From Streptomyces tagetis (GTDB lineage: Bacteria; Actinomycetota; Actinomycetes; Streptomycetales; Streptomycetaceae): DNA of 64,000 nt. This document shows, piece by piece, positions 17,656 to 24,588 of the stretch. The stretch is from contig NZ_JAGPNL010000007.1 in assembly GCF_018069565.1 (NCBI RefSeq), positions 310,001-374,000 on the forward strand, in the 5' to 3' direction. Position 1 is the first letter of the stretch. The number at the start of each line of letters is the position of its first letter. The translations under genes were made by a program, and so were the position numbers. The notes under the pieces were generated by a model. It ran no database searches and was not told the DNA's origin. It saw only the letters and a list, made by a program, of their open reading frames with translations.

Positions 17656-19070
17656 CGGCCCCGCCTCCCGCCGGCCATGGCCAGCGCCACCTTCCGCTCT
17701 TCGTCCGGCGCCCGGCGCCGGTCGTGCACCCGGGCGGCCTTCCAGCTCACCAGAGCGCCGGTGGTCGTGATCCCGCCGAGCTGCCGGTAGCCGATCTCCA
17801 CGGGGCAGCCCCAGGCTTCGTGGGCCGCGCCCGCCAGGTCGTCGACGGCGGCGGGGGGCAGCGGGGCGCCGTCGCGGGTCTCGACCTCCACGGTGAGCGT
17901 GTCCGTGCCGTCGGCCCGGTCGATGACGAGCTGGTAGTCCATGGCTCCGGCGAGCCGGGACAGGATGAGCGACTCCAGCTCGTAGGCCGTGACCCGGCGG
18001 CCGTTGAGGTCGATGAGATCGCGGACGCGCCCCAGCGGCAGCAGGACGTCGGACGGGTAGCCGGCGGCCGGGGCCGCGGGGTACAGCCGCACCAGATCGC
18101 CCGTACGGTAGCGGACCAGCGGCTTGCTGCCCTGGTAGAGGTGGGTGACGACCAGCTCGCCCTGACGGAAGCCGTCCCGTGGGGCGGCGGGCCGGCCGGT
18201 CCCGGGGTCGATCAGCTCGTAGTAGACGTTGAGCGGCAGGGTGCGCAGCCGCCCGTCGCCGTGGGTGGCGCCGAGGACGGACGCCTCCTGCGAGGCGTAG
18301 AGGCAGTTGTAGGCGGTGGCGCCCCACATCTCCCCGATGTTCCGCAGCAGGCCGGGGGTGGCGAGTTCGCCGGTGAACATGAAGAAGCGGATGCCGAGGC
18401 CGGCGGGCTCCAGCCCGGCGCGCACCGCTTCCTTCGCCAGGGACATGGCGACGTTGGGGGTGCAGAAGACGCCCGTCACGGAGACTTCCCGGATGACCTC
18501 CAGCGCGCGTCGGAAGCCGACGACGGGCGAGTGCGGCCACATCTTGGCGTGGGCGTGGCCGAGGTTGCGGCACACGTCGCCGAAGGTGTCCCCGGTGGAG
18601 TGCAGTTCGTTGGGCCCCATCACGCCGATGACGTGGCGGTCGCCGTGGGCGCGGAAGACGTGGTCGTAACAGACGGACAGCGCCGTGTTGTTGACGAGGG
18701 AGTCGACGTGGTCCCGGGGGCAGGGGGTGGAGCGGCCGGTGGTGCCGGTCGTCTCGTAGAAGACCCAGCCCTCGTGGACGGGCTTGGAGAGCATGTCCAA
18801 CAGCCGTTCGCGCAGGTCGTCCTTGGTGGTGAAGGGCAGCTCGGCGAAGGAGTCGAACGTGAGTCCCGCGATCGCGGACTCGTCGAGGTGGCCGAGGAGT
18901 TCGCCGTAGAAGGGCGAGTTCCCGGTCACATGGCGGAGGGTCTCGCGCAGCGCGGTCAGTTGGTGCGCTTCGAGTTCCTCCCGTGGCCATCCGGCCGCGT
19001 CGAAGCGGCGGTGATCGGCGAGGGTGCGACGCGCGAAGGCGTCAAGTCGGTCGTCGAATATAGTGAACAT
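17652..19070 (-). CDS. PaaK-like adenylate-forming ligase
   Basis: This is a 472-residue member of the phenylacetate-CoA ligase branch of adenylating enzymes. The ATP loop is YETTGTTGRST (near residue 130) and the A8-type motif is YRTGDLVRLYP, followed by a C-terminal domain beginning DLIDLNGRRV. Such enzymes activate a carboxylic acid as AMP ester and pass it to CoA or another acceptor. No carrier protein is present in the operon, so the acceptor may be CoA or an amine. A start ATG at 19070 is preceded by GAGGCTGGGA. It begins the PaaK-aminotransferase segment, after a hairpin that follows the DUF2000 gene. Confidence 0.85.
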   Translation of the reverse strand: MFTIFDDRLDAFARRTLADHRRFDAAGWPREELEAHQLTALRETLRHVTGNSPFYGELLGHLDESAIAGLTFDSFAELPFTTKDDLRERLLDMLSKPVHEGWVFYETTGTTGRSTPCPRDHVDSLVNNTALSVCYDHVFRAHGDRHVIGVMGPNELHSTGDTFGDVCRNLGHAHAKMWPHSPVVGFRRALEVIREVSVTGVFCTPNVAMSLAKEAVRAGLEPAGLGIRFFMFTGELATPGLLRNIGEMWGATAYNCLYASQEASVLGATHGDGRLRTLPLNVYYELIDPGTGRPAAPRDGFRQGELVVTHLYQGSKPLVRYRTGDLVRLYPAAPAAGYPSDVLLPLGRVRDLIDLNGRRVTAYELESLILSRLAGAMDYQLVIDRADGTDTLTVEVETRDGAPLPPAAVDDLAGAAHEAWGCPVEIGYRQLGGITTTGALVSWKAARVHDRRRAPDEERKVALAMAGGRRGR

Positions 19071-19110
19071 GGTCCCAGCCTCTGCGTTTTGTCGACGGGC
19101 TACGGGGCTT

Positions 19111-19142
19111 GGGTGCCTGCGGGTTAGGAGCCGCAGGCACCC
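19111..19142 (-). terminator. Hairpin between the DUF2000 and PaaK-like genes
   Basis: Perfect 12-base arms (19111-19122 and 19131-19142) enclose an eight-base loop, and a second smaller hairpin overlaps its downstream arm. It lies 29 bases after the DUF2000 stop on the minus strand and may split the locus into two transcription units. Confidence 0.65.
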
Positions 19143-19170
19143 GCTGTGTGTGCGGGTGGGTTACGGCCGG

Positions 19171-19593
19171 TCAGCGCAGCAGCGCCAGGCTGCCGGTCCA
19201 CTTGTTGAGCTGCTTGCGGGGCCCGAAGAGGCCGATCGAGGAGTAGGCGAGGTCGGCCGGTGCCGTGCCGGACATCCGCTCCATGTACTCCTCGTAGGTG
19301 CGGCACGACTGCGCCAGGTCGCTGAAGCCGACCACGACCACCTCCGGATCGGAGACGGCCAGCCGGTGGATCTGGGCGATCCGCTCGGCGGACGACGTGA
19401 GGACCGGTACCGGGATGAGCGTGATGCCGAGGTGGACGCCCCCGTCGGCGTCTTTCACGTCCGGGCCGATCAGTTCGGGGACGCTGCGGCCGAGGGTCAA
19501 CGACACCACGGAGGCCGCGTTCACGGTCAGTCCCGTCGGCAGGTCGCCGTTGACGACGATCACACACTTGCTGTTCTTGATGTCCTGGTTCAT
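19171..19593 (-). CDS. DUF2000-family protein
   Basis: The protein has 140 residues and starts with CVIVVNGDLPTGLTVNAASV, the characteristic DUF2000 opening. LIGPDVKDADGGVHLGITLI follows. DUF2000 proteins share the fold of peptidyl-tRNA hydrolase 2, but their reaction is unknown; they recur beside amino-acid metabolism and transport genes. The ATG at 19593 overlaps the EamA stop (ATGA), so the two are translated together. A hydrolase or deacylase role on an amino-acid conjugate is a guess from the fold. Confidence 0.75.
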   Translation of the reverse strand: MNQDIKNSKCVIVVNGDLPTGLTVNAASVVSLTLGRSVPELIGPDVKDADGGVHLGITLIPVPVLTSSAERIAQIHRLAVSDPEVVVVGFSDLAQSCRTYEEYMERMSGTAPADLAYSSIGLFGPRKQLNKWTGSLALLR

Positions 19594-20579
19594 TTCTTTT
19601 CCAGCTCGGATTCTTTCCGCGGGGCCTCTCCCGCGCGGTCGTGGATGTCCGGGGCGGCACGTCCCGCCGGGCGGGGCCGGACCCCGGAGCCGAGGACCAC
19701 ACCGGTGATGACGATGAGGCAGCCCACCCCCTCGGTGACACCGACGGACTCGCCGGTGACCACGACGGCGGACAGGAGCCCGAAGACCGGGACGAGGTTG
19801 AGCACGTTCACGGCGGTGCTCGACGGGACGTCACGCAGACCGAAGTTGTAGAGGACGAACGCGGCGATGGAGCACATCCCCGCCAGGAAGGCGAGCATGC
19901 CGAGGTCGGCGGCCGAGGGCCGGTGCCACTCGCGGTATTCGAGCGGACAGAGCAGGACGAAGCCGAGCGCGCCCGCCACCGTCTGGTAGTAGGTGCTGGT
20001 GAGAGGGGAGTACCCGGGGCTGGTGCGGCGGGCGACGATGTTGTACGCGGCCCAGGCGATGCCGGCGGCCAGCAGGATGACGTCTCCCAGCACGCGGTGT
20101 CCGCCCCCCGAACTCGCGCTCTGCCGGACGATCAGCCACACCCCGGCCACGGCCAGCGTCATGCCCAGGATGCGGGGGAGCGAGGGCAGAACGCGGTGCA
20201 GGACCGCTTCCAGGATCACCGTGATGATCGGGAACGCGGCCACGATGATGGCCGCGTCGGTGGCGGTCGCCAGGTCGACGCCGATGTTCTCCAGACCGAA
20301 GTACGCGGTGATGCCCAGCAGACCGGCCCCGCCCATGGCCAGCGCCGGCCGGCGCCCCACCGGCTTCCAGCCCTTCTGCATCCGCACCAGCAACGCGAGA
20401 ATCAGGGCGGCGGCGGCGAACCGAATGGCGCCGATGGTCATGGGTGGCACATTGTCGAGCACGACCTTCGTCACGGCGAAGGAAGTGCTCCATATCAATG
20501 CGGCGGCGACGATCGCCAGTAATGCCGTCCATGGCGGACTGGTATCGGAAGGGGGCGATAAATTCACGCCTTCGTTCAT
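19590..20579 (-). CDS. EamA/DMT-family transporter
   Basis: The 329-residue protein has ten predicted membrane helices arranged as two EamA repeats (first repeat from LLAIVAAALIWSTSFAVTK, second from LLAAGIAWAAYNIVARRTSP). EamA members usually export amino acids and small metabolites. Given its place in the operon it probably exports the pathway product. CAGGAGCGCGT precedes the ATG at 20579. The tail is hydrophilic and basic, ending in ELEKK. Confidence 0.88.
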   Translation of the reverse strand: MNEGVNLSPPSDTSPPWTALLAIVAAALIWSTSFAVTKVVLDNVPPMTIGAIRFAAAALILALLVRMQKGWKPVGRRPALAMGGAGLLGITAYFGLENIGVDLATATDAAIIVAAFPIITVILEAVLHRVLPSLPRILGMTLAVAGVWLIVRQSASSGGGHRVLGDVILLAAGIAWAAYNIVARRTSPGYSPLTSTYYQTVAGALGFVLLCPLEYREWHRPSAADLGMLAFLAGMCSIAAFVLYNFGLRDVPSSTAVNVLNLVPVFGLLSAVVVTGESVGVTEGVGCLIVITGVVLGSGVRPRPAGRAAPDIHDRAGEAPRKESELEKK

Positions 20580-20634
20580 ACGCGCTCCTGTCCGCCGCAC
20601 GGAGTATTCCGGCCGAGCCGGCGTGAATGGTCGG

Positions 20635-20949
20635 TCACGTGTCGGATTTCAGGAGCACTTCGAAGTCCACTACGGACCAGTCGGCGATGGCTCGCCACAG
20701 TTCGACTCCCCGCACATGGTCGGGGTGGGTCAGGTAACGGTCGACCGCCTGCCGGTCGGTGAAGTCGCCGACCAGGGCGAAGTCATGCGCGATCGGGCGC
20801 CCCGAGACGTTCCTGCCGCACTGCCAGTGCACGATTTCCGGAATGTGCCGGGGATGCTGCCGTGTCACGGATTCCGCTTCGGCCGCTCTGGGGTCAGACC
20901 AGTCGAGTCCGTCTTTGAATTTGAACAGCACGACATGACGGATACCCAT
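20635..20949 (-). CDS. Dabb (stress-responsive A/B barrel) domain protein
   Basis: This 104-residue protein is one Dabb domain: it opens with IRHVVLFKFKDG, contains the conserved VGDFTDRQAVDRYLTHPDH, and ends in VDFEVLLKS. These small dimeric alpha-beta barrels include olivetolic acid cyclase and a variety of stress proteins, so it may act as a cyclase or tautomerase in the pathway. It is the first gene of the minus-strand run and lies 55 bases before the EamA start. Confidence 0.85.
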   Translation of the reverse strand: MGIRHVVLFKFKDGLDWSDPRAAEAESVTRQHPRHIPEIVHWQCGRNVSGRPIAHDFALVGDFTDRQAVDRYLTHPDHVRGVELWRAIADWSVVDFEVLLKSDT

Positions 20950-21334
20950 ATGGAGGCCCCCCGGCGTCCGGTGCGATTGTGCGGAATCAACGGGTCGTCA
21001 GCTTAGGCATATGCACTTTGGCACGGGCAACTCTTGTCCAGGATGCGAGATCGGGAGAGGGGGTCGCGGATGGCTCAAATGTGCACCCGCTCTCGGTTTG
21101 CATAACCGGCGAAGAGAATATTTTCGGTGTCTTTCCGATGCTCTTCGGCCAGTTGTGCCGCCCTCCGCGGGGACCTGGCACGCCCGGTCCGACGGGTTCC
21201 GGCCGCCGGGGTTCGAGGGGATACGGCGCGGTGCCGGGGGCCGTGGGGACCGTGACCGTGCCCGGAGGCGTGGCTCGCTGTATAACGGTATGCAGGAAAC
21301 GGGGAACGTGAATAGGGGCGAGGGGGAGCAGGGG
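20950..21334. promoter_or_regulatory. Divergent promoter region, locally AT-richer
   Basis: About 385 bases separate the biosynthetic operon from the RpiR-type regulator. The part at 20980-21140 has clearly lower GC content than its surroundings (for example the run around 21100-21130), fitting an acquired segment edge or a strong promoter. On the plus strand TATAAC at 21281-21286 is a good -10 for the regulator gene, about 50 bases before its ATG. No gene is supported here. Confidence 0.5.
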
Positions 21335-22180
21335 ATGAGCGGGAGCGACAGCCCGGCCGCGCGGCTGCAGACGCTCTTCGAAGGGCACCGGCTCACGCCG
21401 ACCCAGCGGCGCATCGCGCACAGCATGGTGCGCCGCGCCGCCGAGGTGCCCTTCCTCTCCAGCGTCGAGCTGGCCGAACTCGCCGGGGTCAGCCAGCCCT
21501 CCGTCACCCGCTTCGCCGTCGCCCTCGGCTTCGACGGCTACCCCGCGCTCCGCCGCCACCTGCGCGAGGTGGTGCCCTCGGCCGAACCGGCCCCGCGGGC
21601 CGCCGGGCACAACGAGTACCAGCAGGCCGTCGTCGCCGAAATCGAGAACCTGCGGCACCTCGCCGAGGCGCTCGCCGACCCCGCCCCCGTTCGGGAGGCC
21701 GGGCGCACCCTCGCCGCCGGCCGCCCCCTGGTGGTGCTCGGGCTGCGGGCCGCCGCCGCCCAGGCGCACGGCTTCGCCTACTTCGCGGCCAAGGTCCACC
21801 CCGACGTGCGGCTCCTCAACGAGGGCGGCACCATGCTCCACGACCGCATCGACGCCGCCGTCCGGGCCGGCGCGAGCGCCCTGCTCTGTTTCGCCCTGCC
21901 CCGGCACCCCCGTGAGGTCCTCGACGCCCTCGCCCACGCGCGGGAGGCGGGGCTCACCGTCGTCACCGTCGCCGACTCGGCCTTCGCGCCCGTCGCCAAG
22001 GTGTCCGACCTGCTGCTGCCCGCCGCCGTCGGCACCGGGCTCGCCTTCGACACGGCCTGCGCGCCGATGCTGCTCGGCCGGGTGCTGCTGGAGGCGATGT
22101 GCGACGACCTCCCGGACGCCCAGGCCCGGCTGGAGGAGTTCGACGCGCGGGCCGCCGCCCGGGGGCTGTTCGTGGAGTGA
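21335..22180 (+). CDS. RpiR/MurR-family transcriptional regulator with SIS domain
   Basis: The 281-residue protein has an N-terminal RpiR-type helix-turn-helix (residues ~15-75, including LAELAGVSQPSVTRFAVALG) and a C-terminal SIS sugar-isomerase domain (VVLGLRAAAAQAHGFAYFAA; SALLCFALPRHPREVLDAL) that binds phosphosugars or other ligands. Beside the hut genes it may regulate histidine use, as RpiR-type proteins do in some actinomycetes and proteobacteria; equally it may serve the divergent operon. GGGGGAG lies seven bases before the ATG. A GTG at 21308 is an alternative start. Confidence 0.88.
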   Translation: MSGSDSPAARLQTLFEGHRLTPTQRRIAHSMVRRAAEVPFLSSVELAELAGVSQPSVTRFAVALGFDGYPALRRHLREVVPSAEPAPRAAGHNEYQQAVVAEIENLRHLAEALADPAPVREAGRTLAAGRPLVVLGLRAAAAQAHGFAYFAAKVHPDVRLLNEGGTMLHDRIDAAVRAGASALLCFALPRHPREVLDALAHAREAGLTVVTVADSAFAPVAKVSDLLLPAAVGTGLAFDTACAPMLLGRVLLEAMCDDLPDAQARLEEFDARAAARGLFVE

Positions 22181-22300
22181 CGGGCGAGGGGTTCCGCCGG
22201 GCGCGGTTCTCTCAGACGCGTCTCACCTTCTCCCGCTACCGTGCCTACGCTGACAGACCCTTCGGACGTTCGCTTCGCACAACCGGAACAGGAGGCCGAC

Positions 22301-22897
22301 GTGGCGCGCGCAGGACAGGGTGGAGGACGGGGACTGGCCCGGGTCGCCGTCGTCGTACGGGCGGGGGCGGCACCGCTGTGGTGGCTGGGCCTGCTCGCGG
22401 CGGGCATCGGGGCGCTGGTGCCGGGGCTGACCGGACGCCGTATCGGCGTCCTGGCGGGCGCCGCGCTGTTCGTGATCGCGGTGCCCGTCGTGGCGACGGT
22501 ACAGCGCGGGCGGTACGCGGCGCTGGCCGGCTCGGCCACCCGCGCGGGCCGGCACGACGTGCTCCAGGACCGCGCGGTGAGCCTGCGCAACTGGCGCCGG
22601 GGTCACCGATGGTGGCTGCTGCTCGCCTTCCTCGCCGCCGTGGGCGCCTCCTTCGCCGTCCCCGCCGCCGCAGGGCTGCTGATGGCCGGCTGCGGGCTCG
22701 GCCTGTGGCTCAAGTCCGCCTGGATCGGGCGCCGCGAGGAGGCGGGCGGGGCCCTGCTGTGGGTGCGCGTCGACTGGCTCGCCCGCAACGGCGGCCGTCC
22801 GGCCGGCCCCGCGGTCCGCGCCTACAGCAGCACCGGCATCGCCGCCGGCGACGCCGCCCCGGGAGGCGCCCGCCGCAAGGCGGCGAGCCTGGCCTGA
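22301..22897 (+). CDS. Integral membrane hypothetical protein
   Basis: The protein has 198 residues and starts at a GTG preceded by AGGAGGCCGAC. It contains two hydrophobic pairs (PLWWLGLLAAGIGALVPGL with IGVLAGAALFVIAVPVVATV, and WWLLLAFLAAVGASFAVPAA with LLMAGCGLGLWL), giving about four membrane helices and a soluble C-terminus ending in basic residues. It is a typical Streptomyces membrane hypothetical. It lies 120 bases after the RpiR regulator and converges on the LysA-like gene. No function is evident. Confidence 0.75.
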   Translation: MARAGQGGGRGLARVAVVVRAGAAPLWWLGLLAAGIGALVPGLTGRRIGVLAGAALFVIAVPVVATVQRGRYAALAGSATRAGRHDVLQDRAVSLRNWRRGHRWWLLLAFLAAVGASFAVPAAAGLLMAGCGLGLWLKSAWIGRREEAGGALLWVRVDWLARNGGRPAGPAVRAYSSTGIAAGDAAPGGARRKAASLA

Positions 22898-23015
22898 GCG
22901 GACGGGGGCGTTCGCGCCGCCCCGGCCCGGCTCCGTGAGCGCGGGGCCCCGGTGGACTCGGTGAGGCCGGGGCGCGGCGGCCCGCCCGCGCGGGGCCGGG
23001 GCCTCGCCGCCCCCG

Positions 23016-24404
23016 TCAGGCCCGGCCCGCCCCCCGGTCCCGCCCCACCAGGGCGTCCGCCCGCGCCCCGCCCGACTCCGCCACGATGTCCGCCACCGAC
23101 TGGGCCTCGCGCACCGTGGCGAAGGCGATCCCGCCGCCGTCGTCCGGCAGGAACCCGTGGACGGCGGGGCGGGCGAGGGAGTTGTAGGCGTAGTGGTGGG
23201 CGAAGTAGTACGCGCCCGTGTCCAGCACCGCCGCGTAGTCCCCCTGCTCCAGCAGCGGCAGCGCGCGGCCCGTCGCCAGGAGGTCCCCGGCGAAGCACGC
23301 CGGGCCCGCCACGTCCTGCACCACCCCGGGCCCCGCCTTCGGCCGGCCCCCGGCGTCGTACGCGGCGATCCGCAGCGGCCACGCCTCCGGCGCGTACACC
23401 GTGCGCGTCGCCACCTGGACGCCCGCGTGCGTCACCGCGACCGGGCGCCCCCCGGCGCTCTTGGCGTACTCCACCCGGGCCAGCATCGTGCCGTGCTCGG
23501 CCAGCAGCGACCGGCCGAACTCGGTGACCAGCCCGTACCGCCCGTCGAAGAGCCCCGGCACCGCCTCCCGCAGCACCCGCGCGTACTCCGCGTGGGTCGG
23601 GGCCGTCTCCTCCGAGGCGAAGTTCACCGGCAGTCCGCCGCCGATGTCGAGGGTGTCGACCTGCCGCCGCCCGGCCCGCTCGTTGATCTCCTCGGCGAGG
23701 GCGTGGGCGGCGGCCACCCCCTGGGCCATCAGCGTGAGCGGGACGCCCTGCGAGCCGGTGTGCGTGTGCAGCCGGGTCAGCCAGGGCCGGTCCAGATACG
23801 CCCGGACGACCCACTCCCGGGCCCCCTCGTCCCGGAGCGCCACCCCGAACTTCGAGGTCGCCGTCGCCGTCGACAGCGCCTCGATGGCACCGCCGCCGAC
23901 CTGCGGATTCACCCGGATGCCGATCGGCGAGGCGGTCCGGCCGGAGGCGAGGAGCGCGTCGAGGCGGGCCAGCTCCTGCGGATTGTCCACGTTGACGGCG
24001 ATGCCCAGGGCCAGCGCCTCGCGCAGCTCCTCCGGCGTCTTGGCCGGCGAGTCCAGCACCGTCCGCGCCGCCGGCACCCCCGCGGTGCGGGCCAGCGCCA
24101 GCTCGCCCGGACTCGCCACCTCCGCCCCGATGCCCTCCTCGTGCAGCAGCCGCAGCACCGGCACCAGAGGGGTCGCCTTCACCGCGAAGGCGTGCAGCAC
24201 CGGCGTACCCGGCGCCGTCACCGCCGCGAACGCCGAGCGCAGCGCCGCCGCCGACTCCCGGATGCCGGTCACGTCGAGCAGCGCCACGAGCGGGGCGCCG
24301 GGTCCGAGCAGCCCCTGCTCCACGGCGGCCCGCACCGCCCGGTCCCGGCGGGCGGCCCGCTCCCCGCCGCCCGGTCCGCCGATCCTGTCCGTGCCCTCGC
24401 TCAC
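23016..24404 (-). CDS. LysA-like PLP-dependent amino-acid decarboxylase
   Basis: This is a fold-type III PLP decarboxylase of 462 residues. The PLP lysine is in HAFAVKATPLVP (residue ~75) and the phosphate-binding GGGLPVNF is present. HTHTGSQ and GAYYFAHHYAYNSLARPA match other LysA landmarks. The second-subunit motif, normally Cys-Glu-Ser-x-Asp in diaminopimelate decarboxylases, reads GPACFAGD here, so the substrate is probably not meso-diaminopimelate. It is divergent from hutU. The start is the GTG at 24404 with GGAG upstream, and the extra N-terminus of the longest frame is discarded. Confidence 0.82.
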   Translation of the reverse strand: MSEGTDRIGGPGGGERAARRDRAVRAAVEQGLLGPGAPLVALLDVTGIRESAAALRSAFAAVTAPGTPVLHAFAVKATPLVPVLRLLHEEGIGAEVASPGELALARTAGVPAARTVLDSPAKTPEELREALALGIAVNVDNPQELARLDALLASGRTASPIGIRVNPQVGGGAIEALSTATATSKFGVALRDEGAREWVVRAYLDRPWLTRLHTHTGSQGVPLTLMAQGVAAAHALAEEINERAGRRQVDTLDIGGGLPVNFASEETAPTHAEYARVLREAVPGLFDGRYGLVTEFGRSLLAEHGTMLARVEYAKSAGGRPVAVTHAGVQVATRTVYAPEAWPLRIAAYDAGGRPKAGPGVVQDVAGPACFAGDLLATGRALPLLEQGDYAAVLDTGAYYFAHHYAYNSLARPAVHGFLPDDGGGIAFATVREAQSVADIVAESGGARADALVGRDRGAGRA

Positions 24405-24508
24405 GCGCTTCTCCGTCCCGTCGCCGTGACCCTCCGCGTCCCCGCTGCCCCTGCCCCCTAACCGGCCACACATCCGAGACGCGCCGCCGCGCGTCCCCGC
24501 GCCGTGTA

Positions 24509-24545
24509 TTGACTAGCCATATTCAGCGGGACAGGATGTGAATAT
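24509..24545 (+). promoter_or_regulatory. hut operon promoter with inverted repeat
   Basis: TTGACT (24509-24514) and CAGGAT (24532-24537) are spaced 17 bases apart, a good vegetative promoter. ATATTCA at 24519-24525 and TGAATAT at 24539-24545 form an inverted repeat that brackets the -10, suiting a repressor. The hutU ribosome site AGGAGG follows about 35 bases later. Confidence 0.6.
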
Positions 24546-24588
24546 CCGCAGTAACAGTCGCCGGGAGCCAGCCACCAGGAGGCAGACC

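Noticed and set aside
17724..19127. 467-residue plus-strand frame over the PaaK-like gene
   Set aside because: Antisense shadow of the adenylating enzyme, whose ATP loop and coupling to the aminotransferase are clear on the minus strand.
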